From contig JAJDEG010000271.1 in NCBI GenBank assembly GCA_029259895.1, forward strand, positions 1 to 33,078: a DNA stretch of 33,078 nucleotides. Direction: 5' to 3'. The DNA comes from Planctomycetota bacterium. Its GTDB lineage: Bacteria > Planctomycetota > Planctomycetia > Pirellulales > PLA5. Shown here piece after piece: positions 1-8,329 of this stretch (its first letter is position 1; each line of letters opens with the position of its first letter). The position numbers were made by a program, and so were the translations under genes. The notes beneath the pieces are model-generated. The model was given only the letters and a program-made list of their open reading frames with translations, did no database searches and was not told where the DNA came from.

Positions 1-394
1 TGTCGGCGTCATAGGGCCGCATCCGCGCGACGAGCATCTTCGCTGCGTTGGAAAGCAATCCCGCGCCGAGCGAAAGCACGCCCAGCCTCAGTACGTGTCG
101 ACGATGGGCCGGGTCCAATACCAGGACGATCACCAGGATCAAGCTAACGCCAACGCCGTGTGCGAAGATTTCGGACCAAGTCACCAGGCTGTCGAAGTCA
201 CCGAGCCGGCTGAAACCACCACTCTTGATCCAACGGGCGACAGGTATATCAACCAACAACGCTGCCAGCGTGGCCAGCGCGAACGCGACGGCACCCATCA
301 GGAATCGGCGACGCAACGGATCAGGTGCTAGCACGGCAATCTCCGCCAACTGGCGAAAACGAACGGTAAGGCCGCACAGCGTACCAGTCTGCAT
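1..394 (-). CDS. PAP2-family membrane phosphatase, N-terminal part (runs off the left edge)
   Basis: I translated this minus-strand frame by hand because the ORF track lists only its plus-strand shadows. It opens as MQTGTLCGLTVRF and remains open to base 1, giving about 131 residues. It has a hydrophobic segment (FLMGAVAFALATLAALLV), a second one (HGVGVSLILVIVLVL), and then KMLVARMRP, which fits the K-X6-RP first signature of PAP2 phosphatases. The remaining PAP2 motifs (SGH and the second His) would lie outside the window. Members of this family remove phosphate from lipids such as undecaprenyl diphosphate at the membrane. The gene diverges from an ArnT-like glycosyltransferase that would use polyprenyl-phosphate donors, so a link through that lipid is likely but inferred. 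The start is uncertain. ATG at 394 has no clear ribosome site, and an in-frame GTG about 19 codons later is preceded by GGAG. Confidence 0.72.
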   Translation of the reverse strand, partial: MQTGTLCGLTVRFRQLAEIAVLAPDPLRRRFLMGAVAFALATLAALLVDIPVARWIKSGGFSRLGDFDSLVTWSEIFAHGVGVSLILVIVLVLDPAHRRHVLRLGVLSLGAGLLSNAAKMLVARMRPYDAD

Positions 395-444
395 TTAAGG
401 GTGCAATCCAAACGGCGAAGGTAAACCGCGAATCCAAATCACCG

Positions 445-474
445 TTGCCCGCGCGGCGCGTTGTGGCCTAGACT
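445..474 (+). promoter_or_regulatory. candidate sigma70-type promoter for the ArnT-like gene
   Basis: TTGCCC (445-450) and TAGACT (469-474) are separated by 18 bp, about 80 bp upstream of the glycosyltransferase start. The -10 half lies in TTGTGGCCTAGACT, which is close to TTGTGGCTAGAAT upstream of the lipoprotein peptidase at 31.9 kb. The match is moderate and was found by eye. Confidence 0.3.
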
Positions 475-552
475 GCCTCTCGCGCCAATGCGTCCAGACC
501 CGCGATTCGCCCGGCGGCCGCGACCGAGCCAGTCAAGAACGACGAGCACGCC

Positions 553-2415
553 ATGGATCGGCGAAGGCTACTCTATCCTTTAATCGTCGCGGGAGTCGCG
601 TCTGCGGCACTGCTGACGAACCTGGGCAAGCCCCGGCTGTGGGATCGCGACGAGCCGCGCAATGCGCAGTGCGCCGTGGAAATGCGGGCGCGCGGCGATT
701 GGGTCGTGCCGACGTTCAACGACGAACTTCGCGCGCACAAGCCGGTGCTGCTCTATTGGCTAATGCTCGCGGCGTACGAGGCGTTTGGCGAGACGGAATT
801 CGCGGCCCGGCTTCCATCGGCATTGCTGGGCATGGCGACGGTGTTGGTCGTCCTAGCGATGGGGTGGCGGCTGTTTTCGCCGCGCGCCGGCCTGTGGGCA
901 GGATTGATTCTGGCTACGTCGCTGAGTTTCGATATTGCCGGCCGCGCGGCTACGCCGGACGCGGCGCTGTTGTTCTGCGTGACGGCGACGATGGGGGCGT
1001 TCGTTCTTGCGGCGAAGTGGCCGACGGGCGATTCGAGAAGTTCTAGCGTTGGCGTCTTCGTGCCGCCGAGTTTCGTTGGTTGGATTGGTGTCTATGCGAT
1101 GCTGGGGCTGGCCGTTCTAGCGAAAGGGCCGGTGGGATTGGTGCTCGGCGTTGCGATTATCGGTCTCTATTTGCTAGTTTGCCGCGAATCGAATCATTGC
1201 GGGGGGCGGATCCTTTCGCCGAATACGTTTGTCGGCAAGACGGTCGGCGAAAGGATTCGCCTCCTACAATTGCGTCAACTCGCGAGCCGATTGGTGACGG
1301 AGATCGCGGTCACCATGCATCCACGTCGCATTGCGACGACGGCGTGGCGGATGCGGCCGCTGACGCTTGCGGCCGTCGTGCTCGCTGTCGCCGCGCCGTG
1401 GTACGTCGCCGTGCATCTGGCGACCGGTGGCGCGTTTACCGACGAGTTCTTCTTCCGCCACAACTTCGAGCGAGCAACCAGCGCGATGGAAGGCCATCGC
1501 GGGCCGGTCGTGTATTACTTCGGTGCAGCGCTGGTCGGTTTCTTCCCGTGGTCGATATTCGCGGCACCGGTTGCGATTGAAACGTTTTACTTGCTGCGGT
1601 TGCGTGGGCGAGAATCGGCTGGCGCGACGTTCGCGCTATGCTGGGCTGGCGTTTGGGTGGCTGCGTTTTCGTTGGTTGGCACGAAATTGCCCAGCTACAT
1701 CACGCCGGCATACCCTGCGTTGGCGTTGCTTGCCGGTTTGTACGTCGATCGATGGCTTGCCGGAACGTCCGCCGCCGCGGCGCGTTGGACGCCGTGGGTG
1801 CTCATCGCGCTGGCGACGGTGGGCGGAGGAATTGCGTTGGGACTGCCGGTCGTGGCGCGGCACTTTCTGCCAGGCGATGAAGTGTTGGCGTTGCTGGGAC
1901 TCATTCCTCTGGTGACGGCGGGGGCCGCTTGGTGGTGTGTGCGGCGTGGCAATGCTTCGTTCGCCGCGACGACGCTGGCCGTCGGTGCAACCGTGCTGGT
2001 CGTCGCCACATTTGGCTTTGCTCAGGTGCGGGTCGATCGCCGGCAGATCAGCGAGGAACTGGCAACGCTCGTGCGGCGCGATGGCGGTGAGCGTTGCCAA
2101 TTCGCGGCGTTTCGGGAACTCGAACCGAGCATGGTTTACTACGCCGGCCAACCGATCGCGACGCTCGTTGATCCATCGGCGGCCGGAGAGATGTTCGATA
2201 AGCACGAACGAGCGTATTTGCTGGCTAGCGGCGACGACCTTGCCGAACTTCGCCTGTATCTACCGACGGACGTCGACGTTGTCGCTCGGCGGCCCAAGTT
2301 CTTGAAAGAGGGCGACGTCGTCTTGCTCGCCCGCACGCCGCAGACACTGGCGCGTCGGCGTGAGGCGGCCAGGGCGATTCGCATCGCGGAAGACAAAGAC
2401 ACTAGCGTACGCTGA
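553..2415 (+). CDS. ArnT-like (GT83/PMT family) polytopic glycosyltransferase
   Basis: The 620-residue product is a multi-pass membrane protein. An N-terminal membrane helix is followed by WDRDEPRNA (about residues 31-39), the acidic catalytic loop typical of ArnT/PMT GT-C enzymes. KPVLLYWL and ARLPSALLG next to it are also typical of this family. Some ten or more hydrophobic segments follow to about residue 500, then a short soluble tail. ArnT-type enzymes transfer a sugar from a polyprenyl-phosphate carrier to lipid A, lipid or protein on the outer face of the membrane. The acceptor here cannot be told. A hydrophilic stretch at about residues 216-240 is encoded by an inverted-repeat element (listed separately), so this loop is probably an insertion. 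The gene is followed after 56 bp by a secreted propeller protein on the same strand and diverges from a PAP2 phosphatase. Confidence 0.85.
   Translation: MDRRRLLYPLIVAGVASAALLTNLGKPRLWDRDEPRNAQCAVEMRARGDWVVPTFNDELRAHKPVLLYWLMLAAYEAFGETEFAARLPSALLGMATVLVVLAMGWRLFSPRAGLWAGLILATSLSFDIAGRAATPDAALLFCVTATMGAFVLAAKWPTGDSRSSSVGVFVPPSFVGWIGVYAMLGLAVLAKGPVGLVLGVAIIGLYLLVCRESNHCGGRILSPNTFVGKTVGERIRLLQLRQLASRLVTEIAVTMHPRRIATTAWRMRPLTLAAVVLAVAAPWYVAVHLATGGAFTDEFFFRHNFERATSAMEGHRGPVVYYFGAALVGFFPWSIFAAPVAIETFYLLRLRGRESAGATFALCWAGVWVAAFSLVGTKLPSYITPAYPALALLAGLYVDRWLAGTSAAAARWTPWVLIALATVGGGIALGLPVVARHFLPGDEVLALLGLIPLVTAGAAWWCVRRGNASFAATTLAVGATVLVVATFGFAQVRVDRRQISEELATLVRRDGGERCQFAAFRELEPSMVYYAGQPIATLVDPSAAGEMFDKHERAYLLASGDDLAELRLYLPTDVDVVARRPKFLKEGDVVLLARTPQTLARRREAARAIRIAEDKDTSVR
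1202..1268 (+). repeat. in-frame inverted-repeat element inside the glycosyltransferase gene
   Basis: Bases 1202-1222 and 1244-1264 form a 21-bp inverted repeat around a 21-base loop. The 13-bp core, ATCCTTTCGCCGA against TCGGCGAAAGGAT, is perfect. The only two mismatches are G-T pairs that would still pair in RNA. The right arm and its flank (1244-1268) match 23 of 25 bases at 20188-20212, in a gap without genes. The element encodes a hydrophilic loop (about GRILSPNTFVG and GERIRLLQ) in a protein that is otherwise mostly membrane segments. This suggests a mobile palindromic element that landed in frame. Confidence 0.7.
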
Positions 2416-2471
2416 CCCGAAATGTGCGACGCGGCCAATCGCGACGCGAAGAATCGAGATTAGAGGAAATC

Positions 2472-5400
2472 ATGATCGCACGAAGGATGTCCACGAAGCC
2501 GGTGCATGTCGCGCTTGCGTTATTTGTCGCCGTGTTCTTCATTCCGTCGGCGGCGGCAAACGGGGCCGACGAAATCCCGTCGGCTTGGCTGCACGACGCC
2601 GAGTTGACGGCCGTCGAATTCGTCGACGCCGAACACGGCTGGGTCGTTGGCGACCGCGGCGTGGTGTGGCGTACCGACGACGGCGGCAAGGTTTGGCACT
2701 TGGTGAAGACGCCCGTGAGTTGCCGGCTCGAAACCGTGTCGTTCGCCGACGCCGAACGGGGTTGGATCGCCGGTGGCGACGCGATGCCTTACGTTCACAC
2801 GAGTCGCGGCAAGCTGTTGACTACGGTCGACGGAGGTCGAACCTGGACGAACGAGTTGAAAACCGAATTGCCTCGCATTTGGAAATTGCAACTGCGCGGC
2901 AACGTGGGGTGGGCGTTCAGTGAGCCTTCGCCGCTGCACGGCGACGGCATTCTTGCCACGCGCGACGCCGGTCGCACGTGGTCGGCGGCCGTGCCTGAAG
3001 CTCCGCTACCGGCTTGGACGGCGGCCGACGCTCCGCGCGGTGATTTCGCCGTCGTGGCCGCGGCGAACGGGGTGTACGCCGTGGCTCCGGCTGGGCGAGC
3101 GATAATTGCGGCCGGTCCTGATCTCGCCGTTTGTCGGCCGCGAAGCATCAAGTTCGCTGACGCCACGGACGGCTGGCTGGTCGGCGATCGGGGCTTATTG
3201 TTGTGGACGAACGACGGCGGACGTACTTGGCAGGACGTTCGCGACCGGTTGCCGGATCGTGCGGGGCGATGCTTCGACTTTCACGCCTTGGAAGTGCGCG
3301 GCCGCGACGTCTGGATTGCCGGTTCGCCCGGCACGCTGGTCTGGCATTCGACCAACGGCGGCGAGACGTGGACCGCACGGCCGACCGGACAGACCGCGCC
3401 GCTCAAGGCGATTACTTTCGTCGACCGGCACCGCGGCTGGGCCGTAGGATCGCTAGGACGGATTCTCGCTACGCGCGACGGCGGACATACGTGGCGCGTC
3501 CAACTTAGCAGCGCCGAGCGGGCCTCGCTACTGGGCATTCATGCCACGAACGCAGACGTTCCGCTCGCCGCCTATGCGCATGCGTCCGGCAATGACGGCC
3601 ACCTGGCGACGGCGATCGTGATGCACGAGCCGTACAGTTCCGCCGGCACCGCCTCGCCGGATGCTCAGTCGCGTAGATTGCACGACGCGGTCGTGGCCGT
3701 GGGCGGTAGTGGGGCAATCGCGGCGTCACAGTTTCCGCTGCCCGACGATGGCGTGTTCTGGTCGACGACCGCGCTCGTCGAGGCGTGGAATCAATCGGCC
3801 CAACGGGATGAATCCGATGCGATGACGCGGTACGAAGAGTACTTAGTGCGGCAGATTCGCACCTGGCGGCCCGAGGCGATCGTGACGCACGATCCGGCCA
3901 ACGCCGCCGGCCGCGACTCGCTTCGCGGCCTCGTGGCAACGGTCGCTTTGAGCGCGGCCCAGAAAGCCGGCGATCCACGGGCGTATCCGCAACATCTCGC
4001 GCAAGCCGGTTTGCAGCCGTGGCGCGTGAAGCGTATCTTCGGCGAACTGGCCGCCGAAGAAGCTGGTCCGATCGAACTTCCGCCGGCGAAAGTCGCGCCG
4101 CGGCTGGGCAAATCGCTCGGCGAGGCGATCGCCCGGCCACAGGGTCAGCTCGTGGACACGTTCGCGCCGCCGGAGTCGCTGGCATTCCGCACGCTGGTCG
4201 ATCAGGCGACGCCGTCGGCGGCACGCCGCGATTTCTTTAGTAACACCGGTCGCGACGACGGCCACGGCGGTCGCCGGGCGTCCGACAGTGCCGCACCGGC
4301 CAGTCTGTCGGCCGTCCAGCAGCGGCTCGTCGCGCGCCGCAACGCCCAGGGTATTCTCGTCCATGCGGCCAAGAATCGGACGAGTACGCTCGGCTGGCTC
4401 GGCCAACTCGACGCGCTGGCCAAGGGCCTGGACGACGAAGGGACGGCCGAAATCGTTCGTCAACTTGCCGACCAATACGAGACACAAGGACAGTGGGAGA
4501 TGGCAGCGGAAGCGCATCGAGTGATCGCGCAGCGATACGCAAATTCACCGCTCGGGCCGTCATCGCTCGTTTGGCTTATCGCGTTTGAATCGAGCGGCGA
4601 GATCGCACTGCGCTCGCGCGGCAACCCAGGCTTTGCCGTGCGGCAGGCGTCGGCCGAGGAACCACCTCAGAATGCAAGGGCAGGCGATAATACTTCGCGT
4701 GGCGACGATGCGGCTACATCGCGACGTTTGGGGCCGTTGTTGGCACTCGTCGCGCAGAGCGACAGCCGTTTTGCCGCGCAAGCGGACGTTCGGTTTCCGG
4801 TGGCGGCGATTCAACGCAAGGCGGACGAGGAACGCGGGCAAGCGGATGCTGCGGCGACATTTGCCGGATTGGCCGACGTGCGTTTGGGTGCTTCGTGGGC
4901 GAGCGCGGCCGAGGCCGAGCGCTGGCTGACCACGCGGCGTGGGAAGGCTCCGGTTTCGATTTGGTCGTGTGCCGCGGTTGACGAAAAGCCGTTCCTCGAC
5001 GGCAGAATCGACGACGCGCTGTGGAAAGATGCTGCTATCGTGACGTTGGCGTCGGGCGCTGGCGGAGAACTTCGTCTGGCCCACGACGGAGAGTTTCTTT
5101 ACATCGCCGGAACGTTTCCGACGGTCGTCGACAAAGCCAATTTGAATGAAAACGGTACGGCGGATCGGCGTGGCGAAGGGCGCGACGCCGATCTTGTGCA
5201 TCGCGACCACTTGGAATTGGCGATCGACGTCGATCGCGATTACGTCACGTCTTTTTCGCTGGCGGTGGACGCCGCCGGTCGCACGCATGATCGTTGTGGC
5301 CGCGACGCGACGTGGAATCCGCAGTGGTTCGTCGCCACGCGGCGCGAAGCTGGCCAGTGGAACGTCGAGGCCGCTATTCCGCTGTCGGAGTTGACTCGTT

Positions 5401-5534
5401 CGCCGCCGCCGGCGGGCACGATCTGGGCTGTGGCTGCCCGCCGAATTCAGCCGGGCGTGGGCATCCGTTCGGCCACCGACGATGCTTCGGTGCCGTTGAG
5501 ACCAGCGGCGTTTGGCTGGTTGGAATTCAAGTAA
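2472..5534 (+). CDS. exported protein with Ycf48-like propeller repeats, PIG-L-like middle region and CBM9-like C-terminus
   Basis: I start at ATG 2472 rather than the track start 2424 because AGAGGA lies five bases upstream and a signal peptide follows (VHVALALFVAVFFIPSAAANG). The product has about 1020 residues. Residues 35-350 hold six Ycf48/BNR-type repeats ending in motifs such as GGRTWT, GGRTWQ and GGHTWR. Residues about 350-530 resemble a PIG-L/LmbE deacetylase core (VTHDP; SLRGLVATVAL; PWRVKRIFG), but the zinc motif AHPDDE is replaced by AHASGND, so activity is unlikely. After a low-complexity linker with a tetratricopeptide-like patch, residues about 840-1020 (FLDGRIDDALWKDA, LELAIDVDRD, WNVEAAIPLSEL) match CBM9/DOMON-like sugar-binding folds. 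It is probably a periplasmic or surface binding protein in an operon with the preceding glycosyltransferase. Its function is unknown. Confidence 0.8.
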   Translation: MIARRMSTKPVHVALALFVAVFFIPSAAANGADEIPSAWLHDAELTAVEFVDAEHGWVVGDRGVVWRTDDGGKVWHLVKTPVSCRLETVSFADAERGWIAGGDAMPYVHTSRGKLLTTVDGGRTWTNELKTELPRIWKLQLRGNVGWAFSEPSPLHGDGILATRDAGRTWSAAVPEAPLPAWTAADAPRGDFAVVAAANGVYAVAPAGRAIIAAGPDLAVCRPRSIKFADATDGWLVGDRGLLLWTNDGGRTWQDVRDRLPDRAGRCFDFHALEVRGRDVWIAGSPGTLVWHSTNGGETWTARPTGQTAPLKAITFVDRHRGWAVGSLGRILATRDGGHTWRVQLSSAERASLLGIHATNADVPLAAYAHASGNDGHLATAIVMHEPYSSAGTASPDAQSRRLHDAVVAVGGSGAIAASQFPLPDDGVFWSTTALVEAWNQSAQRDESDAMTRYEEYLVRQIRTWRPEAIVTHDPANAAGRDSLRGLVATVALSAAQKAGDPRAYPQHLAQAGLQPWRVKRIFGELAAEEAGPIELPPAKVAPRLGKSLGEAIARPQGQLVDTFAPPESLAFRTLVDQATPSAARRDFFSNTGRDDGHGGRRASDSAAPASLSAVQQRLVARRNAQGILVHAAKNRTSTLGWLGQLDALAKGLDDEGTAEIVRQLADQYETQGQWEMAAEAHRVIAQRYANSPLGPSSLVWLIAFESSGEIALRSRGNPGFAVRQASAEEPPQNARAGDNTSRGDDAATSRRLGPLLALVAQSDSRFAAQADVRFPVAAIQRKADEERGQADAAATFAGLADVRLGASWASAAEAERWLTTRRGKAPVSIWSCAAVDEKPFLDGRIDDALWKDAAIVTLASGAGGELRLAHDGEFLYIAGTFPTVVDKANLNENGTADRRGEGRDADLVHRDHLELAIDVDRDYVTSFSLAVDAAGRTHDRCGRDATWNPQWFVATRREAGQWNVEAAIPLSELTRSPPPAGTIWAVAARRIQPGVGIRSATDDASVPLRPAAFGWLEFK

Positions 5535-5575
5535 GTGCCTATCTACGAACTGTAGGGACTGCGATCGTCGCGAAG

Positions 5576-5604
5576 TTGGCGCTATCGGGCCGGTCGGCTA
5601 TGAT
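5576..5604 (+). promoter_or_regulatory. candidate sigma70-type promoter for the RNase HII-like gene
   Basis: TTGGCG (5576-5581) and TATGAT (5599-5604) are exactly 17 bp apart. They match the -35 and -10 consensus at 4/6 and 5/6 positions. The site lies just after the stop of the propeller gene and about 95 bp before the RNase HII-like start. It is the best promoter match seen in the window. Confidence 0.45.
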
Positions 5605-5702
5605 CCTTCTCACGCGGCTGAATCCTGCGCTTTCGCGCCGTCGCGGTATTCGGATGGCGACGACCAGTCAACTCTTGATTTGCCAACGACACGGTCGCTG
5701 CA

Positions 5703-6674
5703 ATGCCATTTCTCGTCGGCATGGATGAAGCCGGTTACGGACCTAATCTCGGACCGCTCGTCGTGGCGGCGACGGTCTGGCATATGAATGACTCTCCGCC
5801 GGGCGATCTCTATTCTCTGCTCGGCGACGCCGTCACGCGCGACGCCGCGGACGCCAGCGCGACCGGCCGGCTGGCGATCGCCGATTCCAAGCAGCTTTAT
5901 CAGCCGCAACGTGGGTTGGCCGATCTGGAACGGGGTGTGTTAACGGCGCTCGCATCGCTCGACATCGTGCCGCGATCGTTCGACGCGTTACTGGCAGCCA
6001 TCAACGTGGATCGGTGCGCTGCGATGGGCGCGAAGGATTCGAGTCCGTACTTGTTGCGTCGCGACGAAGTTCTGCCGGTCGCAGCGGAGTCGAGCGATTG
6101 CGACGCGGTGGCGATTCGTTTGCGCGAGGTAATGCGATCCGCCGAATGTCGCCTGGAATGTATACGAACCGCCGTCGTCCAGCCGCAGACGTTTAACGAT
6201 CTGATCGACGAGTATGGCGGCAAGGGGGCGGCGCTTTCTGAAACGACGCTGGGATTGTTGGCAACGGTGCTAGCGCAACTGCCGCCGGAGCCGGTGTTCG
6301 TTACCTGCGACAAGCACGGCGGCCGCAATCGCTACGGCGAGTTGCTGCATGGCCGCTTCGGCGACGATTTGATTGAGGTGCGCCGCGAAAGCCGCGAAGC
6401 GAGCGACTATCGATGGGGGAAGTGCGACCGGCGCGTTGAGATTTCGTTTCGCAGCGGCGGCGAAGCGTTCTTGCCAGCCGCATTGGCGTCGATGACGGCC
6501 AAGTACATTCGCGAGCTATCGATGAGGGCGTTCAACGCGTTTTGGCAATCGGAATTGCCGACGCTGCGGCCGACGGCGGGCTATCCGGTCGATGCGAAGC
6601 GCTTTCGCCGCGACATCGCCGAGACGCAACGGCGGCTGGGGATTTCGGATCGTGTGCTGTGGCGGAATCGATGA
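5703..6674 (+). CDS. divergent ribonuclease HII-like protein
   Basis: The 323-residue product begins MPFLVGMDEAGYGPNLGPLV, which matches the RNase HII opening motif G-x-DEAGRGP-x-x-GP with Arg replaced by Tyr. Later pieces also follow the family order. VFVTCDKHGGRNRY supplies a likely third acidic residue, ASMTAKYIRELSM corresponds to the usual ASIVAKV-x-RD segment, and GYPVDAKRFRRDI corresponds to the GY-x-T-x-x-H region. RNase HII cuts RNA in RNA-DNA hybrids and removes single ribonucleotides from DNA. At 323 residues it is longer than typical RNase HII (about 200-220), with an insertion in the middle (residues about 60-160). It may therefore be a lineage-specific paralogue with a different substrate. 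No good ribosome site precedes the ATG. An in-frame ATG lies six codons further on. Confidence 0.72.
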   Translation: MPFLVGMDEAGYGPNLGPLVVAATVWHMNDSPPGDLYSLLGDAVTRDAADASATGRLAIADSKQLYQPQRGLADLERGVLTALASLDIVPRSFDALLAAINVDRCAAMGAKDSSPYLLRRDEVLPVAAESSDCDAVAIRLREVMRSAECRLECIRTAVVQPQTFNDLIDEYGGKGAALSETTLGLLATVLAQLPPEPVFVTCDKHGGRNRYGELLHGRFGDDLIEVRRESREASDYRWGKCDRRVEISFRSGGEAFLPAALASMTAKYIRELSMRAFNAFWQSELPTLRPTAGYPVDAKRFRRDIAETQRRLGISDRVLWRNR

Positions 6675-6836
6675 TGCTGCTTTGAGGGACGCGATAGTTG
6701 TTATTTAGCGCGGGGACACGGAAGTTTCGCAGCGGTCGCGAAGTAGATATGTCGATGTGGCGTGCGGGACCAACCGGCGACGCGCGCGGCGAAATCGTGG
6801 CTCGACCTGCCGTTTCGGGAATCGCCGCGATGCGGT

Positions 6837-7883
6837 ATGTTCATCGTCGACGTACCGGCGTCCAAGTCCGTGCATCCCGCCACACTCACTGCGAAACGCG
6901 AGTTTTCCGTGTCATCGATCAAACGTATTCTCGTGACCGGCGGGGCCGGGTTCTTGGGGTCGCACCTTTGCGAACGGCTGGTCGACGAAGGGCACGACGT
7001 CGTTTGCCTCGATAACTTCTTCACCAGCCAGAAGAGCAACGTGGCGCACCTGCTCGGTCGGCAAAACTTCGAGTTGGTCCGGCACGACATTACGCAGCCG
7101 CTGTGGTTGGAAGTCGACGAGATTTACAACCTCGCTTGCCCCGCCGCGCCGGGCCACTATCAGTTCAACCCCATCAAGACGGTCAAGACATCCGTGCTCG
7201 GCGCGATTCACGTGTTGGGAATGGCGAAGCGGTGCCGCGCGAAGGTGCTGCAAGCCTCGACGAGCGAAGTGTACGGCGATCCCGAAGTTCATCCGCAACC
7301 GGAGTCGTATCGCGGCGCGGTCAATACGCTCGGTCCGCGAGCGTGTTACGACGAGGGGAAGCGGGTGGCCGAGACGCTGTTCATGGACTATCACCGCTCG
7401 AACGGCGTCAACGTGCGAATCGTGCGAATTTTCAACACGTACGGCCCGCGGATGCACCCTTACGATGGCCGCGTGGTGTCGAACTTCATTCGCCAGGCGC
7501 TAGGCGGCGAGGATATCACGATTTTCGGCGACGGCCGGCAGACGCGGTCGTTCTGCTATCGCGACGACTTGATCGAGGGCATGGTACGGATGATGAACGG
7601 ACCGGACGAGTTCGTCGGACCGGTGAACATCGGCAACCCGGACGAATTCACGATTCGGCAGTTGGCCGAGTTGACGTTGGAATTGACGAGCTCGAAGTCG
7701 ACGCTGATCGAGCGGCCGTTGCCGGAGGACGATCCGACGCAGCGCAAGCCCGACATTACGCTGGCCCGCGCGCGGCTCGGCTGGGAGCCGACCATAAAGC
7801 TGCGCGACGGACTTAGCAAGACGATCGAGTGGTTTCGCACGATCGACATGAGGCACTACCGGGCGCCGACGCCGAATTACTAG
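6837..7883 (+). CDS. UDP-glucuronate decarboxylase (UDP-xylose synthase), extended SDR family
   Basis: The enzyme converts UDP-glucuronate to UDP-xylose using bound NAD+. The Rossmann nucleotide motif [14 protein letters not shown] is near the start. [17 protein letters not shown], characteristic of UXS enzymes, follows. STSEVYGDP and YDEGKRVAE contain the catalytic Ser/Thr and the Tyr-x-x-x-Lys pair. [23 protein letters not shown] and a C-terminal TIEWFR segment complete the family pattern. Start choice is uncertain. The track begins at a GTG at 6762. I use the first ATG (6837), but a GTG at 6909, just before [11 protein letters not shown], would give the usual length and N-terminus. UDP-xylose feeds polysaccharide synthesis, which fits the envelope-glycan genes upstream. 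There are 162 bases between the previous stop and this start. Confidence 0.92.
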   Translation: MFIVDVPASKSVHPATLTAKREFSVSSIKRILVTGGAGFLGSHLCERLVDEGHDVVCLDNFFTSQKSNVAHLLGRQNFELVRHDITQPLWLEVDEIYNLACPAAPGHYQFNPIKTVKTSVLGAIHVLGMAKRCRAKVLQASTSEVYGDPEVHPQPESYRGAVNTLGPRACYDEGKRVAETLFMDYHRSNGVNVRIVRIFNTYGPRMHPYDGRVVSNFIRQALGGEDITIFGDGRQTRSFCYRDDLIEGMVRMMNGPDEFVGPVNIGNPDEFTIRQLAELTLELTSSKSTLIERPLPEDDPTQRKPDITLARARLGWEPTIKLRDGLSKTIEWFRTIDMRHYRAPTPNY

Positions 7884-7941
7884 CAGCACGATTTGTTAGA
7901 CGGGCGACCGTCGTCATAACACGGAATTGCGATTCACGCTT

Positions 7942-8304
7942 ATGGACGTTTTGTTGCTATCCGCGGATTTGGCGACGTCCTCGACGGTGTCTGGCGCGGC
8001 GGCCCGTTGCGGGGTCTCTTGCGAAACGGCGTGGTCGGTCGGCGACATCCTAGAGAAAGCGAAGGCTCTCGCGCCGCGGTTGGTGGTGCTCGATTTGAGT
8101 ACGCCGGGCGTCGATGCGGCTGTGATCGTGCCGCAGTTGCGGGATTTGGCGGCAGCGCCGCGGCGAATCGTGGCGTTTGGGCCGCACGTACACGAGACGC
8201 GCCTGGCGGCCGCCCGCGAGGCGGGTTGCGACGAAGTCGTTTCGCGTGGGCGGTTTCACGCGGACCTCGACGAGATTCTTACATCGTCGACGCGCGACTT
8301 GTAA
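7942..8304 (+). CDS. small stand-alone receiver-like protein (degenerate CheY-type)
   Basis: I use ATG 7942 in place of the TTG track start, giving 120 residues (MDVLLLSADL...). The length and hydrophobic pattern fit a single response-regulator receiver domain. LVVLDLSTPG places Asp-51 at the phosphorylation position. Other receiver residues are altered. The acidic pair after strand 1 is reduced to SAD, the Thr/Ser after strand 4 is Gly (VAFGPH), and the conserved Lys is Arg (VVSRGRF). It may bind partners without normal phosphoryl switching. It has no output domain and no kinase beside it. It lies 58 bases after the UXS stop and converges on aroB with a 25-base gap. Confidence 0.65.
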   Translation: MDVLLLSADLATSSTVSGAAARCGVSCETAWSVGDILEKAKALAPRLVVLDLSTPGVDAAVIVPQLRDLAAAPRRIVAFGPHVHETRLAAAREAGCDEVVSRGRFHADLDEILTSSTRDL

Positions 8305-8329
8305 CGAACGACTGTGTTTCGTCGCACGT

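Noticed and set aside
48-398. Plus-strand ORF of 116 residues at the left edge
   Set aside because: It is the shadow of the minus-strand PAP2 gene, which has membrane helices and the K-X6-RP motif. The plus-strand product is Ser/Thr/Arg-rich without motifs.
3505-4224. Minus-strand ORF of 239 residues
   Set aside because: Arg/Pro-rich shadow of the propeller/PIG-L-like gene.
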